From Flavobacteriaceae bacterium (GTDB taxonomy: Bacteria; Bacteroidota; Bacteroidia; Flavobacteriales; Flavobacteriaceae): a DNA stretch of 64,000 bases. The stretch lies in assembly GCA_002723075.1 (NCBI GenBank), contig PBNJ01000016.1, forward strand, positions 6,435 to 70,434, in the 5' to 3' direction. Under the pieces are notes generated by a model. That model searched no databases. It was not told the DNA's origin and worked only from the letters and a program-made list of their open reading frames with translations. A program made the position numbers and the translations under genes. How positions within the stretch are numbered: position 1 is the stretch's first letter; every line of letters begins with the position of its first letter. Of the stretch, positions 17,588-25,910 are shown piece after piece.

Positions 17588-19291
17588 ATGGATTTAGGTA
17601 AAGAAGTAAACTTTGATGCCATAGTTGTCGGTACGGGTATAAGTGGTGGCTGGGCAGCAAAAGAATTAACTGAAAAAGGATTAAAAACTCTAGTTCTTGA
17701 AAGAGGACCTATGGTTCGTCACATTGAGGATTATCCGACTATGAATATGGACCCATGGGATTTTGAGTTCGGAAATATAATTACAAAAGAAACTTTAAAA
17801 CGTCAAGCTAAACAAAGTAGAACAGGCTATGTTTCAAAAGAAGAGTCAAAACATTTTTTTGTTGACGACGTAACCCATCCATATAATGAAGACAAATCCT
17901 TTGATTGGATTAGAGGATATCATGTGGGTGGTCGATCACTTCTTTGGGGTAGACACAGTTACCGGTTGAGTGATTTCGACTTTGAAGCAAATTTAAAAGA
18001 TGGAATCGCAGTTGACTGGCCGATTCGTTACAAAGACATTGCGCCATGGTATTCTTATGTGGAAAAACATATTGGTATTTCAGGTGAAAAACTAGGTCTG
18101 CCTCATCTCCCAGATAGTGAGTTTTTAAAACCAATGGAACTCAAGTGCACTGAAAAGCATTTACGTAAGTCTTTACAAAAAAATTACTCCAATCGAATCC
18201 TTACAATGGGAAGACTAGCCCATATCTCTGAAGGAACAAAACCTGGGGCTGGTCGCATAAGCTGTCAGTACCGAAATCGATGTAGGAGAGGTTGCCCATT
18301 TGGTGCCTATTTCAGTAGCCAGTCATCCACACTTCCTATGGCCGAAGCCACGGGAAATATGACACTACGACCAAACTCGATTGTTCATGAAGTTATATAC
18401 AACCCAGAGACCAAAAAAGCATCTGGTGTAAGAGTAATAGATCGAGAAACCAAAATGACATACACTTTTAAAGCCAAAGTGATCTTTTTATGTGCCTCTG
18501 CAGTAGCATCTACATCAATTTTGATGCAATCAAAATCGAGATACTTTCCAGAAGGAATGGGTAACCAATCAGGGGAGCTCGGACATAATATTATGGATCA
18601 CCATTTTAAAGCCGGTGCAATTGCAGAAACTGACGAATTTAAAGATCAGTATTATATCGGAAATCGTCCAGGTGGCTTTTATATCCCTCGTTTTCGAAAT
18701 TTGGGTGGTGATACAAATCATAAAGATTTTATTAGGGGGTATGGATACCAGGGCGATAGCAGCCGAGGTTCTTGGGCAAAATCTGCAAAAGAAGTAGGAT
18801 ATGGTCCTGAATTTACACGTTCACTGGTTAAACCAGGAACATGGACAATCGATATGAATGGTTTTGGTGAGATTTTGCCTTACCATGAAAACAAAATGTA
18901 TTTAGATTACGATAAAACGGATGAGTGGGGGCTCCCAACTGTAACTTTTGATGCAGAGATAAAAGAGAATGAACTTGCAATGCGTAAAGACATGCAATCA
19001 CAAGCAGTAGAAATGTTAGAAAAAGCTGGATTTAAAAATGTTAAAGCTTGGGAAGATCATTATTCAATGGGATTGGGTATCCACGAAATGGGTACTGCTC
19101 GTATGGGTCGTGACCCCAAAACATCGGTCCTAAATTCCTATAATCAACTCCACGAGGTACCCAATGTGTTTATTACTGATGGTGCATGTATGACTTCTGG
19201 TGGAAATCAAAACCCATCTCTCACCTACATGGCATTAACTGCACGAGCAGCAAACTACGCTGTTGAGCAACTCAATAAACGAAATTTATAA
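17588..19291 (+). CDS. GMC family FAD-dependent sugar dehydrogenase
   Basis: A 567-residue flavoprotein, the large subunit of a membrane-associated sugar dehydrogenase. The FAD-binding N-terminus has GTGISG (residues 15-20) and the ribose-binding Glu38. The middle has a GGRSLLWGR motif and a cysteine-rich stretch CQYRNRCRRGCPFGA. The C-terminus has LGIHEMGTARMG with the catalytic His, and GGNQNPSLTYMALTARAA with the Asn pair. A gluconate_2DH_3-type small subunit follows directly, as in glucoside 3-dehydrogenases and gluconate or 2-keto-gluconate dehydrogenases. It probably oxidises a sugar or glycoside in the periplasm, passing electrons to cytochrome c. It lacks its own signal and may be exported with the Tat-bearing small subunit. 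Confidence 0.87.
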   Translation: MDLGKEVNFDAIVVGTGISGGWAAKELTEKGLKTLVLERGPMVRHIEDYPTMNMDPWDFEFGNIITKETLKRQAKQSRTGYVSKEESKHFFVDDVTHPYNEDKSFDWIRGYHVGGRSLLWGRHSYRLSDFDFEANLKDGIAVDWPIRYKDIAPWYSYVEKHIGISGEKLGLPHLPDSEFLKPMELKCTEKHLRKSLQKNYSNRILTMGRLAHISEGTKPGAGRISCQYRNRCRRGCPFGAYFSSQSSTLPMAEATGNMTLRPNSIVHEVIYNPETKKASGVRVIDRETKMTYTFKAKVIFLCASAVASTSILMQSKSRYFPEGMGNQSGELGHNIMDHHFKAGAIAETDEFKDQYYIGNRPGGFYIPRFRNLGGDTNHKDFIRGYGYQGDSSRGSWAKSAKEVGYGPEFTRSLVKPGTWTIDMNGFGEILPYHENKMYLDYDKTDEWGLPTVTFDAEIKENELAMRKDMQSQAVEMLEKAGFKNVKAWEDHYSMGLGIHEMGTARMGRDPKTSVLNSYNQLHEVPNVFITDGACMTSGGNQNPSLTYMALTARAANYAVEQLNKRNL

Positions 19292-19295
19292 TCTC

Positions 19296-19940
19296 ATGAA
19301 TAGGAGAAATGCTATAAAAAATTTAGGGTTATCCTTTGGAGCTCTAGCCGTTACACCAACCATGATTGGGATGCTTAAAAGTTGTGCTAGTGCAGCTTAC
19401 GACTTTTCCCCAAAGTTTTTTTTGAAAAACCAATTGAATGATATGCAAATTTTACTCGATGTCATTTTACCCTCCACGGATGATGGCATTCCAGGTGCAT
19501 CAGAACTTGGGTTGTTGAAATTTATTGATGGTTACTTAGATGGAGTTGTAAGTGAATACCAACTCAGTTTACTAAAGTTTGGAGTGAGTTCAATAATTTC
19601 ATCTGCAAAATTGCAATCCACAACTGACCCAATTAACAAACGTTCGTATTGGGAAACTCAGGCAGATAAATACTTTGCTGCTGGTGATAGTAAAGAAAAT
19701 GCTTGGAATGAAGAACTTAACACACTTTTGGAAGGGAAACTAGACAAAGAATCCATCTCCACAAATGCTTTACATTTTATGGTTTTTCAATCTTTTAGAG
19801 GATTCGCTGTGTATGCGTTTCGGATTAACAGTACGATTGGAAAAGAGTTTTTGCACTACGCACCCATCCCTGGACAGCAACTGGGATGTGTTTCCTTAGA
19901 AGAGGCGACAAATGGAAAACTCCATGCTTTTGAGGAGTAA
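19296..19940 (+). CDS. Gluconate 2-dehydrogenase subunit 3 family protein
   Basis: A 214-residue small subunit with a twin-arginine-type leader (MNRRNAIKNLGLSFGALAV) and a Cys-containing SCASA segment at its end. It is followed by the gluconate_2DH_3 domain, with LLDVILPSTDDGIPGASELGLLKFIDGYL as the family signature (PST..PGA..). Its role is to help export and mature the GMC subunit, which has no signal of its own. ATG 19296 is used, not the in-frame ATG inside the GMC gene; it gives 4 bp spacing and the proper leader. It converges on the LacI gene with a 14-bp gap. Confidence 0.87.
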   Translation: MNRRNAIKNLGLSFGALAVTPTMIGMLKSCASAAYDFSPKFFLKNQLNDMQILLDVILPSTDDGIPGASELGLLKFIDGYLDGVVSEYQLSLLKFGVSSIISSAKLQSTTDPINKRSYWETQADKYFAAGDSKENAWNEELNTLLEGKLDKESISTNALHFMVFQSFRGFAVYAFRINSTIGKEFLHYAPIPGQQLGCVSLEEATNGKLHAFEE

Positions 19941-19954
19941 GCATTTTGGTTTTT

Positions 19955-20977
19955 CTACGATGATTCCCTTATAATCAAGTCCGTCTTGATAAATATTGTT
20001 TCTTGTTCTCTACTTGTAATATTATTTTTTGTCTTTATGTTATCTGACAATTTTTTATAAGAAGCCTTTGCCATTTCGAATGCATTTTGATCAATTGTTG
20101 TCAAACGCGGGGTTGTCAGGCTTGATATTTGCCAGTTACTAAACCCTACAACTGAAACCTGATCTGGTACATCGATTGATTGTAATTTCAACTCTCTAAT
20201 TGCAGCGATAGCAGAAATATCTGTTATGGCAAAAACACCATCGATATCTTTTCGCTTGTTAAAAAGCCTAGAAAAAAAACGCTGAGACTCATTAATATTA
20301 TTGGGAGGAACTTGAATCACCAACTCCTCTTCAAAAGTCAAACCCGAGTCAGTGATTGCTGATTTGTAACCCAAAAATCGATCGATGGAGTTTTGTGAAA
20401 GTAAAGGTCCTCTAAGGTGAGCAATTGTTTTTTTTCCTCTAGTTATGAGATGCTCAACTGCTTTTTTGGCAGCATCACGATCACTTGTTACAACTTTATC
20501 AAACGGACTAAGCTTAGAGATTTTATCAAACTCAACAATAGGAATTCCGAGGTTTGAAATCTCAATTAAATGGTCTGGGAAACGCGTCTCATCTGAAAGG
20601 CTAATCAATATGCCATCAACATTTAGTTTTACCAAATCAAGCAAAGCCATTTTTTCTTTTTCCAAATTTTCAAATGTTGGCTTTACGATTACACTGATAT
20701 TATCTTCGGAAGCTAATTCTATTATCGATTCAACAATTTTAGAAAAATAAAAATGATTGATTTGAGGCAAAACCAAGCCAATAAATTTTGTGGATTTTTT
20801 TCTAAAATTTACTGCTTGTTGATTTGGAAAATACTGCAGCTCTTTAGCAAGCTTTATTACCTTATCTCTAGTTGATCGTTTAACATCAGGATAGCCGTTT
20901 AATGCTTTTGAGACTGTTGCTACTGAAACTCCTAAAACATTAGCTAGATATTTTATTGATGTTTTTTTTAAACTCAT
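19955..20977 (-). CDS. LacI-family transcriptional regulator
   Basis: A 340-residue repressor. The N-terminal helix-turn-helix is clear (IKYLANVLGVSVATVSKALNG, about residues 8-28), followed by the hinge region ELQYFPNQQAVNFRKKST. The rest is a periplasmic-binding-protein-like sugar sensor: IGLVLPQINHFYFSKIVESI, GIPIVEFDKI, LITRGKKTIAHLRGP, GVFAITDISAIAAI and VSVVGFSNWQISSLTTPRLTTI. It is divergent from susC. The operator-like CTAAAACGATTTCG lies 43 bp upstream of its start, so it may regulate itself and the locus. A nearly identical site precedes the MFS/glycosidase operon at 34809. Confidence 0.92.
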   Translation of the reverse strand: MSLKKTSIKYLANVLGVSVATVSKALNGYPDVKRSTRDKVIKLAKELQYFPNQQAVNFRKKSTKFIGLVLPQINHFYFSKIVESIIELASEDNISVIVKPTFENLEKEKMALLDLVKLNVDGILISLSDETRFPDHLIEISNLGIPIVEFDKISKLSPFDKVVTSDRDAAKKAVEHLITRGKKTIAHLRGPLLSQNSIDRFLGYKSAITDSGLTFEEELVIQVPPNNINESQRFFSRLFNKRKDIDGVFAITDISAIAAIRELKLQSIDVPDQVSVVGFSNWQISSLTTPRLTTIDQNAFEMAKASYKKLSDNIKTKNNITSREQETIFIKTDLIIRESS

Positions 20978-21019
20978 AATTTAAATAATAGTAGAGATTA
21001 TAAATCTTTTATAAATAAA

Positions 21020-21033
21020 CTAAAACGATTTCG
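21020..21033 (+). promoter_or_regulatory. Putative LacI-type operator (site 1)
   Basis: CTAAAACGATTTCG, a 14-bp imperfect dyad centred on CG as in LacI-family operators. It lies between lacI and susC, 43 bp from the lacI start and 231 bp from susC. It matches the complement of the site at 34729-34742 at 13 of 14 positions. Confidence 0.6.
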
Positions 21034-21175
21034 ATAACAAATATTTAATTTTTTTTGAAATTGTAAAACACAAGATGTTATGTTTTTAGTATGTTTATTA
21101 GTAAATTATCAATTTTATAGGTGTTATTATACAATTTGAATAGTTTTTGTATAGGTTTTATAGCAACTATTATAA

Positions 21176-21233
21176 TTAATGATCATTAAATTAGCGATTA
21201 ATATTATATCGCTTGGCATTGTAATTCACAATG
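21176..21233 (+). repeat. Three consecutive inverted repeats in the susC leader
   Basis: Three dyads follow each other upstream of susC (ATG 21265). The first is the perfect 14-bp palindrome TTAATGATCATTAA (21176-21189). The second is AGCGAT (21193-21198) paired with ATCGCT (21208-21213). The third is CATTGT (21217-21222) paired with ACAATG (21228-21233). They could be protein-binding sites or leader-RNA hairpins near the ribosome-binding region. No riboswitch class is recognised. Confidence 0.45.
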
Positions 21234-21264
21234 TCATAAAATTAACTTTAACTAAATTATAAAT

Positions 21265-24237
21265 ATGAAAAACCAAAAAACATTTTTTAGTTTTTTCTTG
21301 ACTATTTGTATTGTTGGGCTAAGTTTTGCTCAATCAAGTAATGTGTCGGGAACGGTTTCAGACGCCGACGGTCCGCTACCTGGTGCAACTGTTGTAGTCA
21401 AAGGAACCAACACTGGAGTTACCACTGATTTTGATGGTAACTTTTCTATTCAAGCTGCTGGAGATGACGTTCTAGTCGTTTCGTATGTCGGGTTTGAATC
21501 ACAAGAAGTTGGAGTGTCAAACCAAACCAGTATTTCGGTTGTGCTAAGTTCGAGTAATGAACTTGACGAGGTCATAATCACTGGTTATGGCTCTGTGACA
21601 AAGCGAGACGCTACGGGTGCAGTTGATGCTGTTTCTGCTGGTGATTTCGACCAAGTATCCGCGGACTCTCCTGCTCAATTACTTAGAGGTAAGGTTGCGG
21701 GTGTTCAAATTACTAGTTCAACTGGTGAACCTGGAGCTGGGGTTGCAATCAGAGTTAGAGGAAACTCATCTGTTCGTTCTGGAAATGAACCTCTAATAGT
21801 AGTTGATGGAGTTCCGTTAGCTGGTGGTAATACTTCTTCAGGACTTGGTGATGAAATTCTAGGTTCTGGTAGTGCAAAAAACCCGCTTAACTTCCTAAAT
21901 CAAAATGATATTGAAAGTATAAGTGTTTTAAAAGACGCATCATCTACAGCTATTTACGGTTCTAGAGGTGCAAATGGAGTGATTGTGATTACAACCAAAA
22001 GAGGCACTGTTGTTGAATCAGCTCCTAACGTGACTTATTCTGGATCTGTGAGTTTTTCATCATTTGCAGAAAACAGCTCATTTAATGATGTAATGAGTAG
22101 ATCAGAGTATATCAGCAATTTACCTTCAGGTTCTGCTGTAGCCTCTGAATCAGGGTCTTACAAATGGCAAGATGTTCTTCTTCGTAATGCAACTAGTACC
22201 AATCATGACATAACTGTTACTGCAGGAGGGCAAAATTCTTCAACTCGCCTGTCAATTGGAGCTAATTTACAAGACGGTGTAGTGAACAAAACAGGAATGG
22301 ATAAATACAATGTTAGTTTATACAACTCTTATAATCTACTAGATAATAAAGTTAATGTTCAAACTAGAGTGATTTATTCAGATATTGAAGATGAATCTCA
22401 CCTAAATACAAACACTGCAGGTTATGTAGGTAACTTAATTGGTACCGCTCTGTACTGGAGACCAACGTTGGATGTTGTGGATGCTACTGGGGCTTATACT
22501 AATGTAAGTGATGATTATCTTAACCCTCAAGAACTTCTTGATGCTTATGATGACAATACTTTCACTAAAAGGCTTTTAGCTAATGTAAATGTTTCTTTTG
22601 CATTAAATGACAATGTTACTTTTAGAACCATTTATGGAGTTGATAGCTCTACTTCAGCTAGAGAAGCTCAGTTGTCTCCATCTATGGATATCAGAGATAC
22701 TGCAAGGGCAGATGGCAAGAGAGGGCAAGCATCTATTTATAATGATGACCGCTTAAACAGAACATTTGAAAACACTTTGAATTATGTAAGTAATCTTAAC
22801 GGAGTTGATGTTAATTTATTGGCTGGTTACTCTTATTATAGTTATGTAAGTGAAGGAAGTGTACTTCATGCTAAAGGGTTCAATGCTGATCAAGTAAATC
22901 TTATTGATAACATTGGAGGTGTTGTTGACGTTGCTGAAGCTTATTCAATTGGATCATACAAAAATGAAACTGAGTTGCAATCATTTTTTGCACGTGCATC
23001 ATTAACGTATGACAAATTACTAGCAACTTTGACATATCGTGTTGATGGTTCTTCCAAATTTGGTGAGGATAATAAGTATGGTAGTTTCCCTGCTGTTGGT
23101 TTAGGATACAAACTTTTTGAAAATGAGAGTGGTTTAATAAACAACCTTAAAGTTAGAGGTAGCTGGGGTGTAACAGGTAATCAAGAATTTGCTGTAAACT
23201 CAGCAATATCAAAATCGAGATATAGCAATGCTTCTATTTCCGTTGTTACTAATGCTAACCCTAACCTTGAGTGGGAAACAACTACTTCTACTGGTGTAGG
23301 GGTTGATTTTGAAATTCTTGATGGAAAAGCAACTGGTTCATTGGACTATTTCCAAAGATCAACAGAAAATTTAATTTTCCCGGTTCCTGAAGCTGCTACA
23401 AAGCCAGGTCCTGCCTCGCCTAGATTTATCAATCTTGATGGTGAGCTTGTAAATACTGGAGTTGAAGTTGGATTAAACTATAACTTGGTTGATTCAAGTG
23501 ATTTAACCTGGGACGTTTCTGCAAATGCATCATTCCTTTCGAATGAAATTCAAAATTTTGCTGGATTTGTCCAAACTGGTAGAATCCACGGTCAAGGTCT
23601 TTCAGGAGCTTATGCTCAGGTTTTGACAAACAATCAACCACTTTACAGCTACTATATATTTGAATTCCAAGGATATGATAGTGATGGTGCTTCTTTGTAT
23701 ACACAACCGGATGGAAGTGCTGGCCCATTAGGGAGCGCATCAAAAGTTCTTGACAAGCAAGCTCTTCCAAAAACAAATGTTGGTTTTTCAACAAGTGTTG
23801 CATTTGGAGATTGGACTATGAGTACTTCTTTTTATGGTGCTTTCGGTCACTATGTGTACAACAACACGGCTAATGCTTATTTTTTCAGAGGGGCATATGA
23901 AACACGTAACGTACCTGGTTCAGTTTTATCCTCTGGTCAAGCAATTGCTGATCCAAACTCCCCATCGACGAAATTCCTTGAAAAGGGTGATTTCCTGAGA
24001 TGGTCAAGTTTGAATATTGGCTATGATTTAGGAGACTCTATTTTAAGTTCATTCGGAGTTACAAATGCAAGAGTCTATCTAAACGCTGATAACCTTGCAA
24101 CATTTACTGATTACACTGGATTTGATCCTGAAGTAGCTATCGATAAGTCTATGGGTGGTGTACCTTCTGCCGGTATGGATTATTTAGCATACCCAAAATC
24201 CAGAACGTTTACTCTTGGAGTTAATTTGACATTTTAA
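21265..24237 (+). CDS. SusC/RagA-type TonB-linked outer-membrane receptor
   Basis: A 990-residue glycan importer. It has a signal peptide (to about residue 22) and a CarboxypepD_reg-like domain (about 27-108, with SGTVSDADGPLPGATVVVKGTN). The DEVIITGYGSVTKRDATGAV junction leads into the TonB plug (about 115-235, with LLRGKVAGVQI, GNEPLIVVDGVPL and VLKDASSTAIYGSRGANGVIVITTKRG). The remainder is a 22-strand-type barrel ending in FTLGVNLTF with a terminal Phe. With the SusD gene 17 bp downstream it forms the outer-membrane uptake pair of this locus. The barrel is at the short end for SusC, which often fits small oligosaccharide substrates. Regulation by the divergent LacI protein is likely. Confidence 0.95.
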   Translation: MKNQKTFFSFFLTICIVGLSFAQSSNVSGTVSDADGPLPGATVVVKGTNTGVTTDFDGNFSIQAAGDDVLVVSYVGFESQEVGVSNQTSISVVLSSSNELDEVIITGYGSVTKRDATGAVDAVSAGDFDQVSADSPAQLLRGKVAGVQITSSTGEPGAGVAIRVRGNSSVRSGNEPLIVVDGVPLAGGNTSSGLGDEILGSGSAKNPLNFLNQNDIESISVLKDASSTAIYGSRGANGVIVITTKRGTVVESAPNVTYSGSVSFSSFAENSSFNDVMSRSEYISNLPSGSAVASESGSYKWQDVLLRNATSTNHDITVTAGGQNSSTRLSIGANLQDGVVNKTGMDKYNVSLYNSYNLLDNKVNVQTRVIYSDIEDESHLNTNTAGYVGNLIGTALYWRPTLDVVDATGAYTNVSDDYLNPQELLDAYDDNTFTKRLLANVNVSFALNDNVTFRTIYGVDSSTSAREAQLSPSMDIRDTARADGKRGQASIYNDDRLNRTFENTLNYVSNLNGVDVNLLAGYSYYSYVSEGSVLHAKGFNADQVNLIDNIGGVVDVAEAYSIGSYKNETELQSFFARASLTYDKLLATLTYRVDGSSKFGEDNKYGSFPAVGLGYKLFENESGLINNLKVRGSWGVTGNQEFAVNSAISKSRYSNASISVVTNANPNLEWETTTSTGVGVDFEILDGKATGSLDYFQRSTENLIFPVPEAATKPGPASPRFINLDGELVNTGVEVGLNYNLVDSSDLTWDVSANASFLSNEIQNFAGFVQTGRIHGQGLSGAYAQVLTNNQPLYSYYIFEFQGYDSDGASLYTQPDGSAGPLGSASKVLDKQALPKTNVGFSTSVAFGDWTMSTSFYGAFGHYVYNNTANAYFFRGAYETRNVPGSVLSSGQAIADPNSPSTKFLEKGDFLRWSSLNIGYDLGDSILSSFGVTNARVYLNADNLATFTDYTGFDPEVAIDKSMGGVPSAGMDYLAYPKSRTFTLGVNLTF

Positions 24238-24254
24238 TTTTTAAACTATTTTAA

Positions 24255-25811
24255 ATGAAATCTTTAATAAAATTTATTTATTGTTCAGTTATAGCTCTTG
24301 CTGTAGTTTCCTGTACAGATTTAGAGGAACAGGCACTTGATGGTGTTATTCCTGAGGGAGCTGGAGGAAGTGGTACAAGTGCTGATCTTTCAGGTTTGGT
24401 TGGTGATGTAGCTGCACTTCATAATGAGTGGAATAGAAATCTAGGTGTTCAAGAAATGCCTGGAGATGCTATGGCTGGTCCAACTAGAGGTGGTGACTGG
24501 GATGATAACGCTGCTCTTCGTCAAATCCACGCTCACACATGGGCACCTGACCATCCTTGGATTGGTGCTACATTTAATGTGTTAATGACTGGAATCTACA
24601 ATGCGGATTTAATCCTCAATGATAGTTCTCAATCATCTGATCACCATGCTGCTAAGCTTTTAAAAGCATATTTCTATTTTCATATGATGGATAAGTTTGG
24701 TCAAGTACCATACAGAGACTCATATGATGATATGACTTTAGATGCTCAGGTTTACACTAGAGCAGAAGCATTTGCAATTGCCGTAAGTTTAGCTACTGAT
24801 GCGCTTTCTGGATTACCAGAAAAAGCATCTGGAGGTGCTGATACGCCAAATAAAGATGCAGCCAGAATGTTGCTTGCTAAATTACACCTAAATAGAGCTG
24901 TTTTTACAGGAGAGGCGGGAGCAACTTCATTTACACATGATGCTGCTGATATGACTGCTGTAATTGATTATGTCAATGATATGACATCATCTTTAAATCA
25001 AGGGAATGGTACAGCAGATGGTACCGGATATTGGGCTAATTTTGATAAAGACAATGATGGTTCTAATGAACTTATTTGGGCTCTCAAAGTTGAACCAGGT
25101 GCTTCTGACTCAAAAGGCTTTACCGGCTATTACTGGAGAATGGGGCAACATTACAACCAAACTCCTGGTGGATGGAATGGACCTGTTATGGTTGGAGAAT
25201 ACTATGACTACTTTTTAGAAAATGGAGTAGCTGATGGCGATGATCCAAGAGCAACATGGTCAACTCCTGAAATTATCTCTATGATGGGTAATAATGTTGG
25301 TGTTCAAAGAGGTCAAATTAAAAAGCCTGGTGGAACTGAAGATGTTGAAGACCGTAAGGGTAATAAACTAATTTACACTAAAGAAGTTCCACTTGTTGTA
25401 TTAGATCCTGTAGCAATTGAATCAGCTGGATTTAGAACAATTAAATATATTCCCGATGATTTTGATAACGCTAATGCTGACTATGCTATTTACAGAATGG
25501 CAGATGCTATGTTGATGCGTGCAGAAGCAGCTTTATTAGGCGGTTCAGGAGGTAATGCTCAAGCTGATTTAGATGCTGTTCGTGCAAGAGTTGGACTTGG
25601 CTCAATTTCAGCAAGTCTAGATAATGTTTATGCTGAAAGAGCACGTGAGCTATGGTGGGAAGGTCATCGTAGAACTGATATGGTTAGATGGGGTACATTC
25701 CTTTCATCAAAGGAACTTAAGCCAGCTGAATCAGATTCTAAATATCTACTGTTCCCAATTCCAGCTGATGCATTAATTAACCCTAATATGAACCAAAATC
25801 CTGGGTATTAA
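24255..25811 (+). CDS. SusD/RagB-type surface glycan-binding lipoprotein
   Basis: A 518-residue lipoprotein with a lipobox ending at Cys20 (LAVVSCTDLEE). It has SusD features: an early DLSGLVGDVAALHNEWNR segment, TPR-like helices such as DAARMLLAKLHLNRAVF, the YRMADAMLMRAEAALL segment and ERARELWWEGHRRTDMVRWG. It ends with the family's NPNMNQNPGY motif. It lids the SusC barrel and binds the incoming glycan at the cell surface. A strong terminator follows at 25833-25866, so susC-susD may be made in excess over downstream genes. Confidence 0.95.
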   Translation: MKSLIKFIYCSVIALAVVSCTDLEEQALDGVIPEGAGGSGTSADLSGLVGDVAALHNEWNRNLGVQEMPGDAMAGPTRGGDWDDNAALRQIHAHTWAPDHPWIGATFNVLMTGIYNADLILNDSSQSSDHHAAKLLKAYFYFHMMDKFGQVPYRDSYDDMTLDAQVYTRAEAFAIAVSLATDALSGLPEKASGGADTPNKDAARMLLAKLHLNRAVFTGEAGATSFTHDAADMTAVIDYVNDMTSSLNQGNGTADGTGYWANFDKDNDGSNELIWALKVEPGASDSKGFTGYYWRMGQHYNQTPGGWNGPVMVGEYYDYFLENGVADGDDPRATWSTPEIISMMGNNVGVQRGQIKKPGGTEDVEDRKGNKLIYTKEVPLVVLDPVAIESAGFRTIKYIPDDFDNANADYAIYRMADAMLMRAEAALLGGSGGNAQADLDAVRARVGLGSISASLDNVYAERARELWWEGHRRTDMVRWGTFLSSKELKPAESDSKYLLFPIPADALINPNMNQNPGY

Positions 25812-25832
25812 TTAGGTTAATTTAAATTTCTT

Positions 25833-25866
25833 AAAAAGGCAAATTAATATTAATTTGCCTTTTTTT
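25833..25866 (+). terminator. Intrinsic terminator after susD
   Basis: A perfect 22-bp palindrome GGCAAATTAAT-ATTAATTTGCC (25838-25859), flanked by AAAAA and TTTTTTT. It lies 22 bp after the susD stop and should terminate, or partly attenuate, transcription into the FG-GAP genes. The A-run also makes it usable on the other strand. Confidence 0.85.
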
Positions 25867-25910
25867 ATTTCTCTTTCTAAAGCTGCTAATTTTAAAAAAG
25901 AAAAATTGTA

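Noticed and set aside
25838-25859. Operator site after susD
   Set aside because: The perfect palindrome with flanking A and T runs right after a stop codon is better explained as a terminator.
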